A stretch of 49,430 nucleotides of DNA, taken from NCBI GenBank assembly GCA_028821395.1, contig JAPPGP010000124.1, positions 1-49,430 of the forward strand. The letters are read 5' to 3'. Of the stretch, positions 31,576-38,684 are shown piece after piece. Position 1 is the stretch's first letter. The number at the start of each line of letters is the position of its first letter. The notes beneath the pieces are model-generated. The model worked only from the letters and a program-made list of their open reading frames with translations, was not told the DNA's origin and ran no database searches. The translations under genes were made by a program, and so were the position numbers. This DNA comes from Defluviicoccus sp. (GTDB lineage: Bacteria; Pseudomonadota; Alphaproteobacteria; MPNO01).

Positions 31576-33900
31576 TCAGCCGCCCGCCGCCTCGATCAGC
31601 GCCCTGAGCCTGGGCGGGGTCATGGGGTAGTCGGCGATTTTGATGCCGAAGGGCGAGAGCGCGTCCTCGACCGCGGCGACAATGGCGGCGGCGGCGGGGA
31701 CGGTGCCGCATTCGCCAACCCCCTTGACGCCGAGCGGGTTGATCGGCGACGGAGTCTCCTCGTAGCGCAGGTCGAGCCGGGTGAGCTCGGCCGCCGTCGG
31801 CATCACGTAGTCGGCGAGCGTGGTGGTGAGCGGCTGTCCGGCGGAGTCGTAGCCCATCCACTCATAGAGCGCGTTGCCGACGCCGTGCACCACCCCGCCG
31901 GTCACCTGCCCGTCGACCAGCATGGGGTTCACGATCCGCCCGCAATCGCTGACCACGACGTAGTTGAGGAACTCGACCGCCCCGGTCTCGACGTCGACCT
32001 CGACCTCGACGGCGTGGACCCCGTTCGAGTAGGCGAGCCCGGACGGCTTGAAGTTGACGTTGGCCTCGAGCCCAGCCTCGATGCCCTCGGGCAGCGAATA
32101 GCCGGGGACGCCGGAGGCCGCCTCGGCGACCTCGCTCATCGGCACGGCGAGATCGGGGGCGCCGGCGACGCGGACGACGCCGGCGACGATCTCGAGGTCC
32201 TCGGGCGCCGCCTCCAGCATGTGCCCGGCGAGCCTGACCACCTTGTCGCGCACATCCGTGGCGGCGATGTGCACCGACGAGCCGGCGGTGACGGTCTGGC
32301 GGCTCGCGAACCCGCCGAGCCCGAGCGCGACGGTGCCGGTGTCGCCGCAGACCACGTCGATCTCGCCGGGCGCCACGCCGAGCGCCTCGCCGGCGATCTG
32401 GGCCAGGATGGTCTTCAGCCCCTGGCCGATGGCGAGCGCGCCGGTGAACACCCGCACCCGCCCCGAGCGGTCGATGCGCACGATGCCGGACTCGAACGGG
32501 CCGCGCCCGGTCCCCTTGAGTCCGTTGGCGAGGCCGAGGCCGAGATACCGCCCCTCCGCGCGGGCGGCGCGCTGGCGCCCGGCGAAGCCCGTCCGGTCGA
32601 CGGCGTCCAGCGCGATCGCCTGGCATTTGGGGAAGTCGCCGCTATCCGCCTTGACCGGCGTCCCGGCGCGGGTCTTGAGCGGCATCTCGTAGGGCATCGC
32701 CTCGGGCGGGATCAGATTGCGCCGGCGGATCTCGCCGCGGTCCATGCCGATCCCGTCGGCGGCGCGGTCGAGCATGCGCTCGACGATGTAGTTGCCTTCC
32801 GGGTAGCCCGCGCCGCGCACCGGCATGGAGGGGACGGCGTTGGTCTCGACGACCTTCACCGCCAGCTCGTAGCTCGGCACGATATAGGCGCCGGGGACCG
32901 AGGTGGAGGCGTTGTAGGCGAGGTTGATGCCCTGCGGCGTGTAGGCGCCCTGGTCCTGCAGCATGGTGCCGCGGATGCCGAGCACCGTGCCGTCCGCCGC
33001 CACCGCGATCTCCATCTCCCAGTACTGCTCGCGCTCCTGGATCGACCCGGTGAAATGCTCGCGCCGGTCCTCGATCCACTTCACCGGGCGGCCGAGCAGC
33101 CGGGCGGCCAGCGCGACCACGAGCTCCTCGTTGTAGAGCAGGTACTTGCAGCCAAACCCGCCGCCGACATCGGGAGCGACGACGCGGATGCGGCTCTCGT
33201 CGGCGCCGAGCATCCTGACCAGCCCGGCGCGCGCCTCGTGCGACATCTGGGTCGACATCCAGATCGTGGTGCGGTCCTCGACCGGGTCGTGGCGGGCCAG
33301 GGCCCCCCTGCCCTCGATCGAATGCGCCGCGCCGCGGTGCTGGACGAAGCTCTCCTTGGCCACAAGGTCGGCGCGGGCGAAGGCCGCATCGCAATCGCCG
33401 TAGGACTGGCCGAACTCGAGCAGCACGTTGCTCTCTTGCCCGTCGCGGACGAGGGGGGCGTCTTCGCGCGCGGCTTCGCGGCAGCCCGCCACCGACGGCA
33501 GGGGCTGGTAATCGACCTCGACCAGCGCGGCGGCGTCCTCCGCGAGATAACGGCTGTCGGCGATGACGACGGCCACCGCCTCGCCGACATGGCTCACCTC
33601 GTCGGATGCGAGCACAAAGGGGGTGGCGTCATCCGGAATCCGATCGGTCTTGAAGCCGAGCGGCATCCGCCTCTGGGTCAGATGCGGGCGGACCTCGTCC
33701 CAGCCATAGACCGCCTGCACCCCGTCCGCGCGCGCGGCGGCGACGGCGTCGATGCCCGCGATCCGGGCGTGCGGGTGGGGGCTGCGGACGAAGGCCGCGT
33801 GCAGCGTGCCCGGGATATGGATGTCGTCGACGAACTGCCCGCGCCCGCGCAGCAGCGCCGGATCCTCGATCCGGCGGACCCGCTCTCCGATCGCGCGCAA
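31576..33900 (-). CDS. Molybdenum hydroxylase large subunit (xanthine dehydrogenase family), unaccompanied
   Basis: A 774-residue aldehyde oxidase/xanthine dehydrogenase-type catalytic subunit binding the molybdopterin cytosine dinucleotide cofactor. It opens with I-G-E-R-V-R-R-I-E-D-P-A-L-L-R-G-R-G. The Q-loop region reads P-D-V-G-G-G-F-G at 243-250, and the active-site loop is V-R-G-A-G-Y-P-E at 361-368. The C-terminal catalytic Glu sits in G-V-G-E-C-G-T. The CO dehydrogenase signature AYxCSFR is absent, so CO oxidation is unlikely. No FAD or 2Fe-2S subunit gene adjoins it; it may borrow those encoded at 37339-38684 or elsewhere. The cupin gene is 4 bases upstream in the same operon. Confidence 0.92.
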   Translation of the reverse strand: MRAIGERVRRIEDPALLRGRGQFVDDIHIPGTLHAAFVRSPHPHARIAGIDAVAAARADGVQAVYGWDEVRPHLTQRRMPLGFKTDRIPDDATPFVLASDEVSHVGEAVAVVIADSRYLAEDAAALVEVDYQPLPSVAGCREAAREDAPLVRDGQESNVLLEFGQSYGDCDAAFARADLVAKESFVQHRGAAHSIEGRGALARHDPVEDRTTIWMSTQMSHEARAGLVRMLGADESRIRVVAPDVGGGFGCKYLLYNEELVVALAARLLGRPVKWIEDRREHFTGSIQEREQYWEMEIAVAADGTVLGIRGTMLQDQGAYTPQGINLAYNASTSVPGAYIVPSYELAVKVVETNAVPSMPVRGAGYPEGNYIVERMLDRAADGIGMDRGEIRRRNLIPPEAMPYEMPLKTRAGTPVKADSGDFPKCQAIALDAVDRTGFAGRQRAARAEGRYLGLGLANGLKGTGRGPFESGIVRIDRSGRVRVFTGALAIGQGLKTILAQIAGEALGVAPGEIDVVCGDTGTVALGLGGFASRQTVTAGSSVHIAATDVRDKVVRLAGHMLEAAPEDLEIVAGVVRVAGAPDLAVPMSEVAEAASGVPGYSLPEGIEAGLEANVNFKPSGLAYSNGVHAVEVEVDVETGAVEFLNYVVVSDCGRIVNPMLVDGQVTGGVVHGVGNALYEWMGYDSAGQPLTTTLADYVMPTAAELTRLDLRYEETPSPINPLGVKGVGECGTVPAAAAIVAAVEDALSPFGIKIADYPMTPPRLRALIEAAGG

Positions 33901-33904
33901 CGGC

Positions 33905-34438
33905 TCAGGCGCTTTTCAGATGGGCGTCGCGGCGCTGGAACAACTCTTCGTCGGCATAGCCCATGGTCTCCGGCCTGCCGCGCCCCAGCATGACCTGGAA
34001 ATAGACCGGCTCCAGGCTGTCGTTGACATAGCCGTGCACGACGCCGGGCGGGCAGGCGGCGCATTCCCACGGGCCGAGCCGCTTCTCGATGCGCTCGCCG
34101 GTGCTCTCGTCGTCGAAGAACACGGTGAGATGGCCTTGGAGCACGAAGAAGATCTCTTCGACCTCGTGGGTGTGGGCGGCGTTCCCCTGGCCGGGTTCGA
34201 CATACATGATCGACAGCGTGAAGCCGCGCGCCGGGATGGCCTCGGTGTCGTGGTGCTTGCCCGACCCGCCGGGGCCGATGAAGCGGTGCTGGGCGCGCTT
34301 GTAGCCCTCGATCCTGGCGTCCTCGAAGGCGGCCCAGTCCGGCGTGATGTCCCGGAAGGCGCGGGTATAGCGTTCGGCGATCTCATCGACGGGTACGCCG
34401 ACCAGCTCGGGCGGGCGGTCGTGCCGGGCAATCGTCAT
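33905..34438 (-). CDS. Cupin-domain protein
   Basis: A 177-residue single cupin. Motif 1 is H89-T-H91 then E-V-E-E (to residue 95); motif 2 has H135 in P-P-G-V-V-H-G-Y, a complete three-His-one-Glu type metal site. Such proteins may be dioxygenases, isomerases or ligand sensors. The C-terminal part names no family. The ATG at 34438 follows a GAGGAGC site; the frame stays open upstream but would overlap the divergent promoter region. It is followed 4 bases later by the molybdenum hydroxylase, so the two probably act on related compounds. It is divergent from the Tat-type binding protein at 34567. Confidence 0.86.
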   Translation of the reverse strand: MTIARHDRPPELVGVPVDEIAERYTRAFRDITPDWAAFEDARIEGYKRAQHRFIGPGGSGKHHDTEAIPARGFTLSIMYVEPGQGNAAHTHEVEEIFFVLQGHLTVFFDDESTGERIEKRLGPWECAACPPGVVHGYVNDSLEPVYFQVMLGRGRPETMGYADEELFQRRDAHLKSA

Positions 34439-34552
34439 CGGAAGCTCCTCGCAGTGTCGGCGGATGATGGCACCGGGGACGGCGACGGACAATGGCCGGG
34501 CGAGGTTGTACAGGCGCCGGCCGGTTGATACCGTCATGGCGGGACGGAAACA

Positions 34553-34559
34553 GAGGAGG
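34553..34559 (+). promoter_or_regulatory. Ribosome binding site for the GTG-start receptor gene
   Basis: GAGGAGG lies 7 bases before GTG at 34567. It selects this start over an in-frame ATG at 34492, whose product would put 25 extra residues before the twin-arginine signal. Confidence 0.6.
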
Positions 34560-34566
34560 CGATACC

Positions 34567-35670
34567 GTGAAGGACGAGAAGATTCGCAAGACCCCGACCC
34601 GGCGGTCGTTCCTTGCCAGCACGACCGGTCTCGGGCTGATCCTGGCGGCCGGGACGGCGCCCGCGTTCATCCGCGAGGCCGGCGCGTCCAAGATGCGCAA
34701 GGTCACGTTCATGCTGCCCTGGCTGTTCGTGGGTGGCCATTCGTTCGAGTTCGCCGCCCAAAAGATCTATTGGAAGAAGCGCGGACTCGATGTCGCGATC
34801 TCCCGCGGCTACGGCTCGGGCGCGGCGTGCAAGACGATCTCCGCCGGCAAGGCGATGTTCGGCGAGGCGAGCTACGGCGTGATGGTCAACGGCGTTTCCA
34901 AGGGGCTCGACGTCGTCGGCATCGGCGCCAAGCTGCAGCGCAGCCCGATCGCGATCTCGTGCCGCAAGGACTCGGGCATCAAGACCGCCAAGGATCTCGA
35001 GGGCAACCGCGTCGTCCAGGCCGCGGCGTCGGGCGACACGGTGATGTTCCCGGGATTCGCGCGGGCCGCGGGGGTCGACAAGTCCAAGGTCAAGCAGATC
35101 ATCGTGCATCCGAGCAAGCTGATCTCGACGGTGGTCAACAAGCAGGCCGAGTGCACCGGCAGCTACTACGTGTCCAACGCGGCGACGCTGGAGATGAATA
35201 CCCCATCGGTCCATTTCCTCTATGCCGATTTCGGCCTTCAGACCCTGGATCTCGGGCTGATCACCCGCTCCGACATGATCAAGAACGACCCGGATCTGGT
35301 GCAGGCGATGGTCGACGGCGCGATGGAAGGGCTCAAGCTCCAGATCCTCGACGCAGGCAAGGCGCTCGACACCATGATCGAGGCCAAGCCCGAGCTGAAG
35401 ACTCGCGACCGCAATCTGTTGCTGACCCAGGCCGGCAACACCAACGCGCTCTGCCTCGGCCCGGCGGTGAAGGATCACGGGCTCGGCCACATGCTTCCCG
35501 ACGACCAGACGCGCACCCGCGACGTGGTCATCAAGTACATGGAAGCCAAGAACGTCCCGCCGGTCGACAAGCTGTTCACCAACAAGTTCGCGGGCAACAT
35601 CAAAATGTCGGCGAGCGAGTACGAGACGGCGGTCAAGATCAACGCCAAGTTCGATCCGAGCAAGGCCTGA
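34567..35670 (+). CDS. Tat-exported ABC substrate-binding protein, NMT1-like
   Basis: A 367-residue periplasmic solute receptor for the importer encoded directly downstream. The N-terminus carries a twin-arginine motif (T11-R-R-S-F-L-A) followed by a hydrophobic stretch and A-P-A-F, indicating Tat rather than Sec export. The mature part has the NMT1/SsuA pattern: W-L-F-V-G-G-H-S-F-E-F-A-A-Q-K-I-Y-W-K-K-R-G-L-D-V, then A-K-D-L-E-G-N-R-V-V-Q-A-A. The GTG start at 34567 is fixed by GAGGAGG at 34553-34559 and by the signal. Folding before export can mean a bound cofactor or assembly partner; that is an inference. A strong hairpin follows at 35721. Confidence 0.9.
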   Translation: MKDEKIRKTPTRRSFLASTTGLGLILAAGTAPAFIREAGASKMRKVTFMLPWLFVGGHSFEFAAQKIYWKKRGLDVAISRGYGSGAACKTISAGKAMFGEASYGVMVNGVSKGLDVVGIGAKLQRSPIAISCRKDSGIKTAKDLEGNRVVQAAASGDTVMFPGFARAAGVDKSKVKQIIVHPSKLISTVVNKQAECTGSYYVSNAATLEMNTPSVHFLYADFGLQTLDLGLITRSDMIKNDPDLVQAMVDGAMEGLKLQILDAGKALDTMIEAKPELKTRDRNLLLTQAGNTNALCLGPAVKDHGLGHMLPDDQTRTRDVVIKYMEAKNVPPVDKLFTNKFAGNIKMSASEYETAVKINAKFDPSKA

Positions 35671-35720
35671 CGGGCGCCCGACCGGCGCCTCGACGGATCG
35701 GCGGTAGCAACCAGACCGGC

Positions 35721-35748
35721 CCCGGCCCGCCTTGAGGGGCGGGCCGGG
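35721..35748 (+). terminator. Strong hairpin between receptor and transporter genes
   Basis: An 11-bp perfect GC stem (CCCGGCCCGCC with GGCGGGCCGGG, loop TTGAGG) is followed by TTAGGGGG and the ATPase start. It lies inside a same-strand gene set, so it likely acts as a partial terminator or 3' stabiliser that gives more receptor mRNA than transporter mRNA. Confidence 0.55.
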
Positions 35749-35759
35749 TTAGGGGGTCC

Positions 35760-36524
35760 ATGGCCGAACATTCAGTCCACGTGCAGATCACCGCGCTGCG
35801 CAAGATCTACCAGACCCGCCGCGAAGAGATCGAAGCCATCCACAACGTCGACATGGCCGTCAACGAGGGCGAGTTCGTGTCGATCCTGGGTCCCAGCGGC
35901 TGCGGCAAGTCGACATTGCTGATGGCGGTCGGCGGGCTGCTGCCGATCAGCGCGGGCACCATCAAGATCGACCGCGAGGCGGTGACCGGGCCGAGGCGCG
36001 ACACCGGCGTGGTGTTCCAGTCGCCGGTGCTGATGCCGTGGCGCACCATAGAGAAGAACGTGCTGTTTCCCATCGAGAGCCTCGGACTCCGGGTCGCCGA
36101 CTACCGGGACGGGGCCGACGCGCTCCTGGAGATGACCGGGCTCGACGGCTTCGCCGACAACTTCCCGAGCGAGCTGTCGGGCGGGATGCAGCAGCGGGTG
36201 GCGATCTGCCGCGCGCTGATCCACAACCCGAGCCTGCTGCTGATGGACGAGCCGTTCAGCGCGCTCGACGCGATCACCCGCGACGCCATGAACCAGGAGC
36301 TGCTGAGAATCTGGCAGGAGTTCCAGAAGACGGTGCTGTTCGTCACCCACTCGATCCGCGAGGCGGTGTTCCTGTCCGACCGCGTGTTCGTGATGTCGCC
36401 GCGCCCCGCCGTGATCAGCAAGATCGTCGACATCGACCTGCCGCGCCCGCGCAGGCTGGAGATCGAGGAGACGCCCGAGTTCAACGTCTATGTCGCCGAG
36501 CTGCGCAAGGCGATCGAGGGATAG
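35760..36524 (+). CDS. ABC transporter ATP-binding protein, NitT/TauT type
   Basis: A 254-residue ATPase that powers import. Walker A G-P-S-G-C-G-K-S-T is at 44-52, the Q-loop Gln at 87, signature L-S-G-G-M-Q-Q-R at 139-146, Walker B L-L-L-M-D-E-P at 159-165, and an H-loop V-T-H-S near 193. It resembles SsuB/TauB/NrtD-type subunits. It begins 11 bases after the hairpin at 35721-35748, and its stop is 3 bases before the permease ATG, so ATPase and permease are tightly coupled. It completes a three-gene importer with 34567 and 36528. Confidence 0.95.
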   Translation: MAEHSVHVQITALRKIYQTRREEIEAIHNVDMAVNEGEFVSILGPSGCGKSTLLMAVGGLLPISAGTIKIDREAVTGPRRDTGVVFQSPVLMPWRTIEKNVLFPIESLGLRVADYRDGADALLEMTGLDGFADNFPSELSGGMQQRVAICRALIHNPSLLLMDEPFSALDAITRDAMNQELLRIWQEFQKTVLFVTHSIREAVFLSDRVFVMSPRPAVISKIVDIDLPRPRRLEIEETPEFNVYVAELRKAIEG

Positions 36525-36527
36525 GCC

Positions 36528-37325
36528 ATGGAAAGAGCGGACGAGAACGGCATCGCGGCCAAGATCACGAACCAGGCGGTCACCCTCTTCCCCGCCACGG
36601 TCATCTCCGTCGCCATCCTGATCGTCTGGCAGGTGATCGTGGTCGTGCTGAAGATCCCCGAGGCGATCCTGCCGACGCCGACCCGCATCTTCGACGTCAT
36701 GGTCGAGCGCTACGACCTGCTGCTGACCCACACCTGGCCGACCACGGTGCAATGCATCTACGGGTTCCTGCTCGCCGTCGCGGTCGGAGTCGGTCTCGGC
36801 ATCATGCTCGCCTTCTCCAGGCTGTTCCGCACCGGGGTCTATCCGCTGGTGATCGCCTTCCAGGTGGTGCCCAAGGTGGCGCTCGCGCCGCTGTTCATCG
36901 TCTGGTTCGGGCTCGGCATGACCTCGCGGGTGCTGCTCGCCTTCGTGATCGCCTTCTTCCCGATGGTGGTCAACACCTTCGCCGGCATCCAGAGCACCGA
37001 CCCGGTGATGATCCGCATGGCGCGCTCGTTCAGCGCGAGCCGATGGACCATCTTCTCCAAGATCGAGTTCCCCACTGCGCTGCCCTATATCTTCTCCGGG
37101 CTCAAGATCGGCATCACCTTCGCGGTGATCGGCATCATCGTCGCCGAGTTCGTCACCGCGCAGGAGGGGCTCGGCTACCTGATCGTCTTCTCCGAGGGCA
37201 ATGTGGATACGCCGATGCTGATGGCGGCGATCTTCGTCTTGAGCGTCGTCGGCGTGATCCTGTATGCGCTGATCGTGCTGCTGGAGAAGCTGGTGATCCG
37301 CTGGGACGTGGGCCAGAGGCTGTAG
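36528..37325 (+). CDS. ABC transporter permease, NitT/TauT type
   Basis: A 265-residue membrane permease with about six hydrophobic spans. The EAA loop that docks on the ATPase is near residues 160-190 (M-A-R-S-F-S-A-S-R-W-T-I-F-S-K-I-E-F-P-T-A-L-P, read as a continuous segment). It belongs to the SsuC/TauC/NrtB group. A homodimer is expected since there is only one permease gene. The CoxM-like FAD subunit begins 13 bases downstream, tying uptake to the hydroxylase. No substrate-specific residues can be read. Confidence 0.94.
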   Translation: MERADENGIAAKITNQAVTLFPATVISVAILIVWQVIVVVLKIPEAILPTPTRIFDVMVERYDLLLTHTWPTTVQCIYGFLLAVAVGVGLGIMLAFSRLFRTGVYPLVIAFQVVPKVALAPLFIVWFGLGMTSRVLLAFVIAFFPMVVNTFAGIQSTDPVMIRMARSFSASRWTIFSKIEFPTALPYIFSGLKIGITFAVIGIIVAEFVTAQEGLGYLIVFSEGNVDTPMLMAAIFVLSVVGVILYALIVLLEKLVIRWDVGQRL

Positions 37326-37338
37326 GGGGAAGGGCCGC

Positions 37339-38211
37339 TTGAAACCGCCGCGCTTCGACTACCACGCGCCCGAGAGCCTCGACGAAGCCCTCGACCTGTT
37401 GGCCGACTCCGGGCCCGATGCCAGGATTCTCGCCGGCGGCCAGAGCCTGGTGCCGGTGCTCAACTTCCGCCTCGCCCGGCCGCGCGTGCTGATCGACATC
37501 AACCGGGTGCCGGGGATCGCGGGGATCGAGGATGCGGGCGACCGGCTGATCCTGGGCACGATGACCCGCCAGCGGGAAATCGAGGTTTCGCAAGCCGTCG
37601 CGCGGGCGGCGCCGCTGCTGCACGAGGCGACCCGCCATGTCGCCCATCTCCCCATCCGCACCCGCGGCACCATCGGCGGCAGCATCGCCAACGCCGACCC
37701 GGCGGCGGAAGACCCCGCGGTAGCCGCTGCGCTGGAGGCGACGATGGTCTGCCGGTCGCGCCGCGGCGAGCGCCGGATCGCCGCCGCCGGGTTCTTCGTC
37801 GACGTGCTGACCACGGCGCTGGAGCCGGACGAGATGCTCATCGCCGTCGAACTCCCCAAGATCCCCGCCGGCGCGGGCGCGGCCTTCGCCGAGATCAGCC
37901 GCCGCGACGGCGATTTCGCGCTCGCCGGCGTCGCCGCGCAGATCGCGCTCTCGGACGGCCGGGTGAGCGATGCGCGGATTTCCGCCTGCGGCATCGGCCC
38001 GGCGCCGGTCCGGTTCCGCGAGGCCGAGGAGACCCTGCTCGACGGCGCCTGCGATCCGGCGGCGATCGAAGCGGCCGCCAAGGCCGTCGCCGCCGCCTGC
38101 GACCCGCACGGCGACGTGCATGCGAGCGCGGCCTATCGCCGCCAGCTCGCCGAAGCGATGGCCCGGCGCGCGCTCCAGACCGCGCAGGCCCGGGCGGGAG
38201 GCAGCGCATGA
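37339..38211 (+). CDS. Molybdenum hydroxylase FAD-binding medium subunit (CoxM-like)
   Basis: A 290-residue flavoprotein subunit that passes electrons from the Fe-S subunit to an acceptor. FAD-binding motifs are A-G-G-Q-S at 32-36 and T-I-G-G-S-I-A-N-A-D-P at 111-121, followed by a C-terminal CO-dehydrogenase-flavoprotein-like domain. The TTG start at 37339 has an AGGGGGAAGGG tract upstream, and no ATG is available near the N-terminus. It overlaps the 2Fe-2S gene by four bases (ATGA), so M, S and L subunits are translationally linked. It lies 13 bases after the ABC permease. Confidence 0.93.
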   Translation: MKPPRFDYHAPESLDEALDLLADSGPDARILAGGQSLVPVLNFRLARPRVLIDINRVPGIAGIEDAGDRLILGTMTRQREIEVSQAVARAAPLLHEATRHVAHLPIRTRGTIGGSIANADPAAEDPAVAAALEATMVCRSRRGERRIAAAGFFVDVLTTALEPDEMLIAVELPKIPAGAGAAFAEISRRDGDFALAGVAAQIALSDGRVSDARISACGIGPAPVRFREAEETLLDGACDPAAIEAAAKAVAAACDPHGDVHASAAYRRQLAEAMARRALQTAQARAGGSA

Positions 38212-38684
38212 GCGACGCACGACGCGTGACCGTCACGGTCAACGGCGAGAGCCGGACCGGCGAGGCCGAGCCCCGCATGCTGCTGAGCGACTTCCTGCGC
38301 GAGACGCTGGGGCTGACCGGCACCCATGTCGGCTGCGAGCACGGCATCTGCGGCGCCTGCACGGTGCAAGTGAACGGCGAGGCGGCGCGCTCTTGCCTGA
38401 TGTTCGCGGTCCAGGCGGACGGCGCCGAGATCGCCACGATCGAGGGGCTGGCGGATGGCGAGACCCTGCACCCTCTGCAGCGGCTGTTCTCCAAGCACCG
38501 CGCGCTGCAATGCGGGTTCTGCACGCCGGGCATGCTGATGACCGCTCTCGACCTGGTGCGCCACCGGCCGGACATGACCGAGGCGGAGATCCGCTCGGGC
38601 ATGGCGGCGGTGCTCTGCCGCTGTACCGGCTACGAGGGCATCGTGCATGCGGTGGCCGAATATGCGAGCGGGGTCGAGACATGA
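38208..38684 (+). CDS. Molybdenum hydroxylase 2Fe-2S small subunit (CoxS-like)
   Basis: A 158-residue subunit with two 2Fe-2S clusters. The plant-ferredoxin-type cluster is C43-x4-C48-x2-C51 with C63; the second is C102-x2-C105 (C-G-F-C-T-P-G) with C137-R-C139. Length and motifs are typical of CoxS/small xanthine dehydrogenase-family subunits. Both ends overlap neighbours by four bases, ATGA with the FAD subunit and with the large subunit, so equal amounts of the three chains are expected. Confidence 0.96.
   Translation: MSDARRVTVTVNGESRTGEAEPRMLLSDFLRETLGLTGTHVGCEHGICGACTVQVNGEAARSCLMFAVQADGAEIATIEGLADGETLHPLQRLFSKHRALQCGFCTPGMLMTALDLVRHRPDMTEAEIRSGMAAVLCRCTGYEGIVHAVAEYASGVET

Noticed and set aside
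34506..34534. Promoter TTGTAC-17-TACCGT before the Tat receptor gene
   Set aside because: Both boxes match only three of six consensus bases; not better than chance in this DNA.
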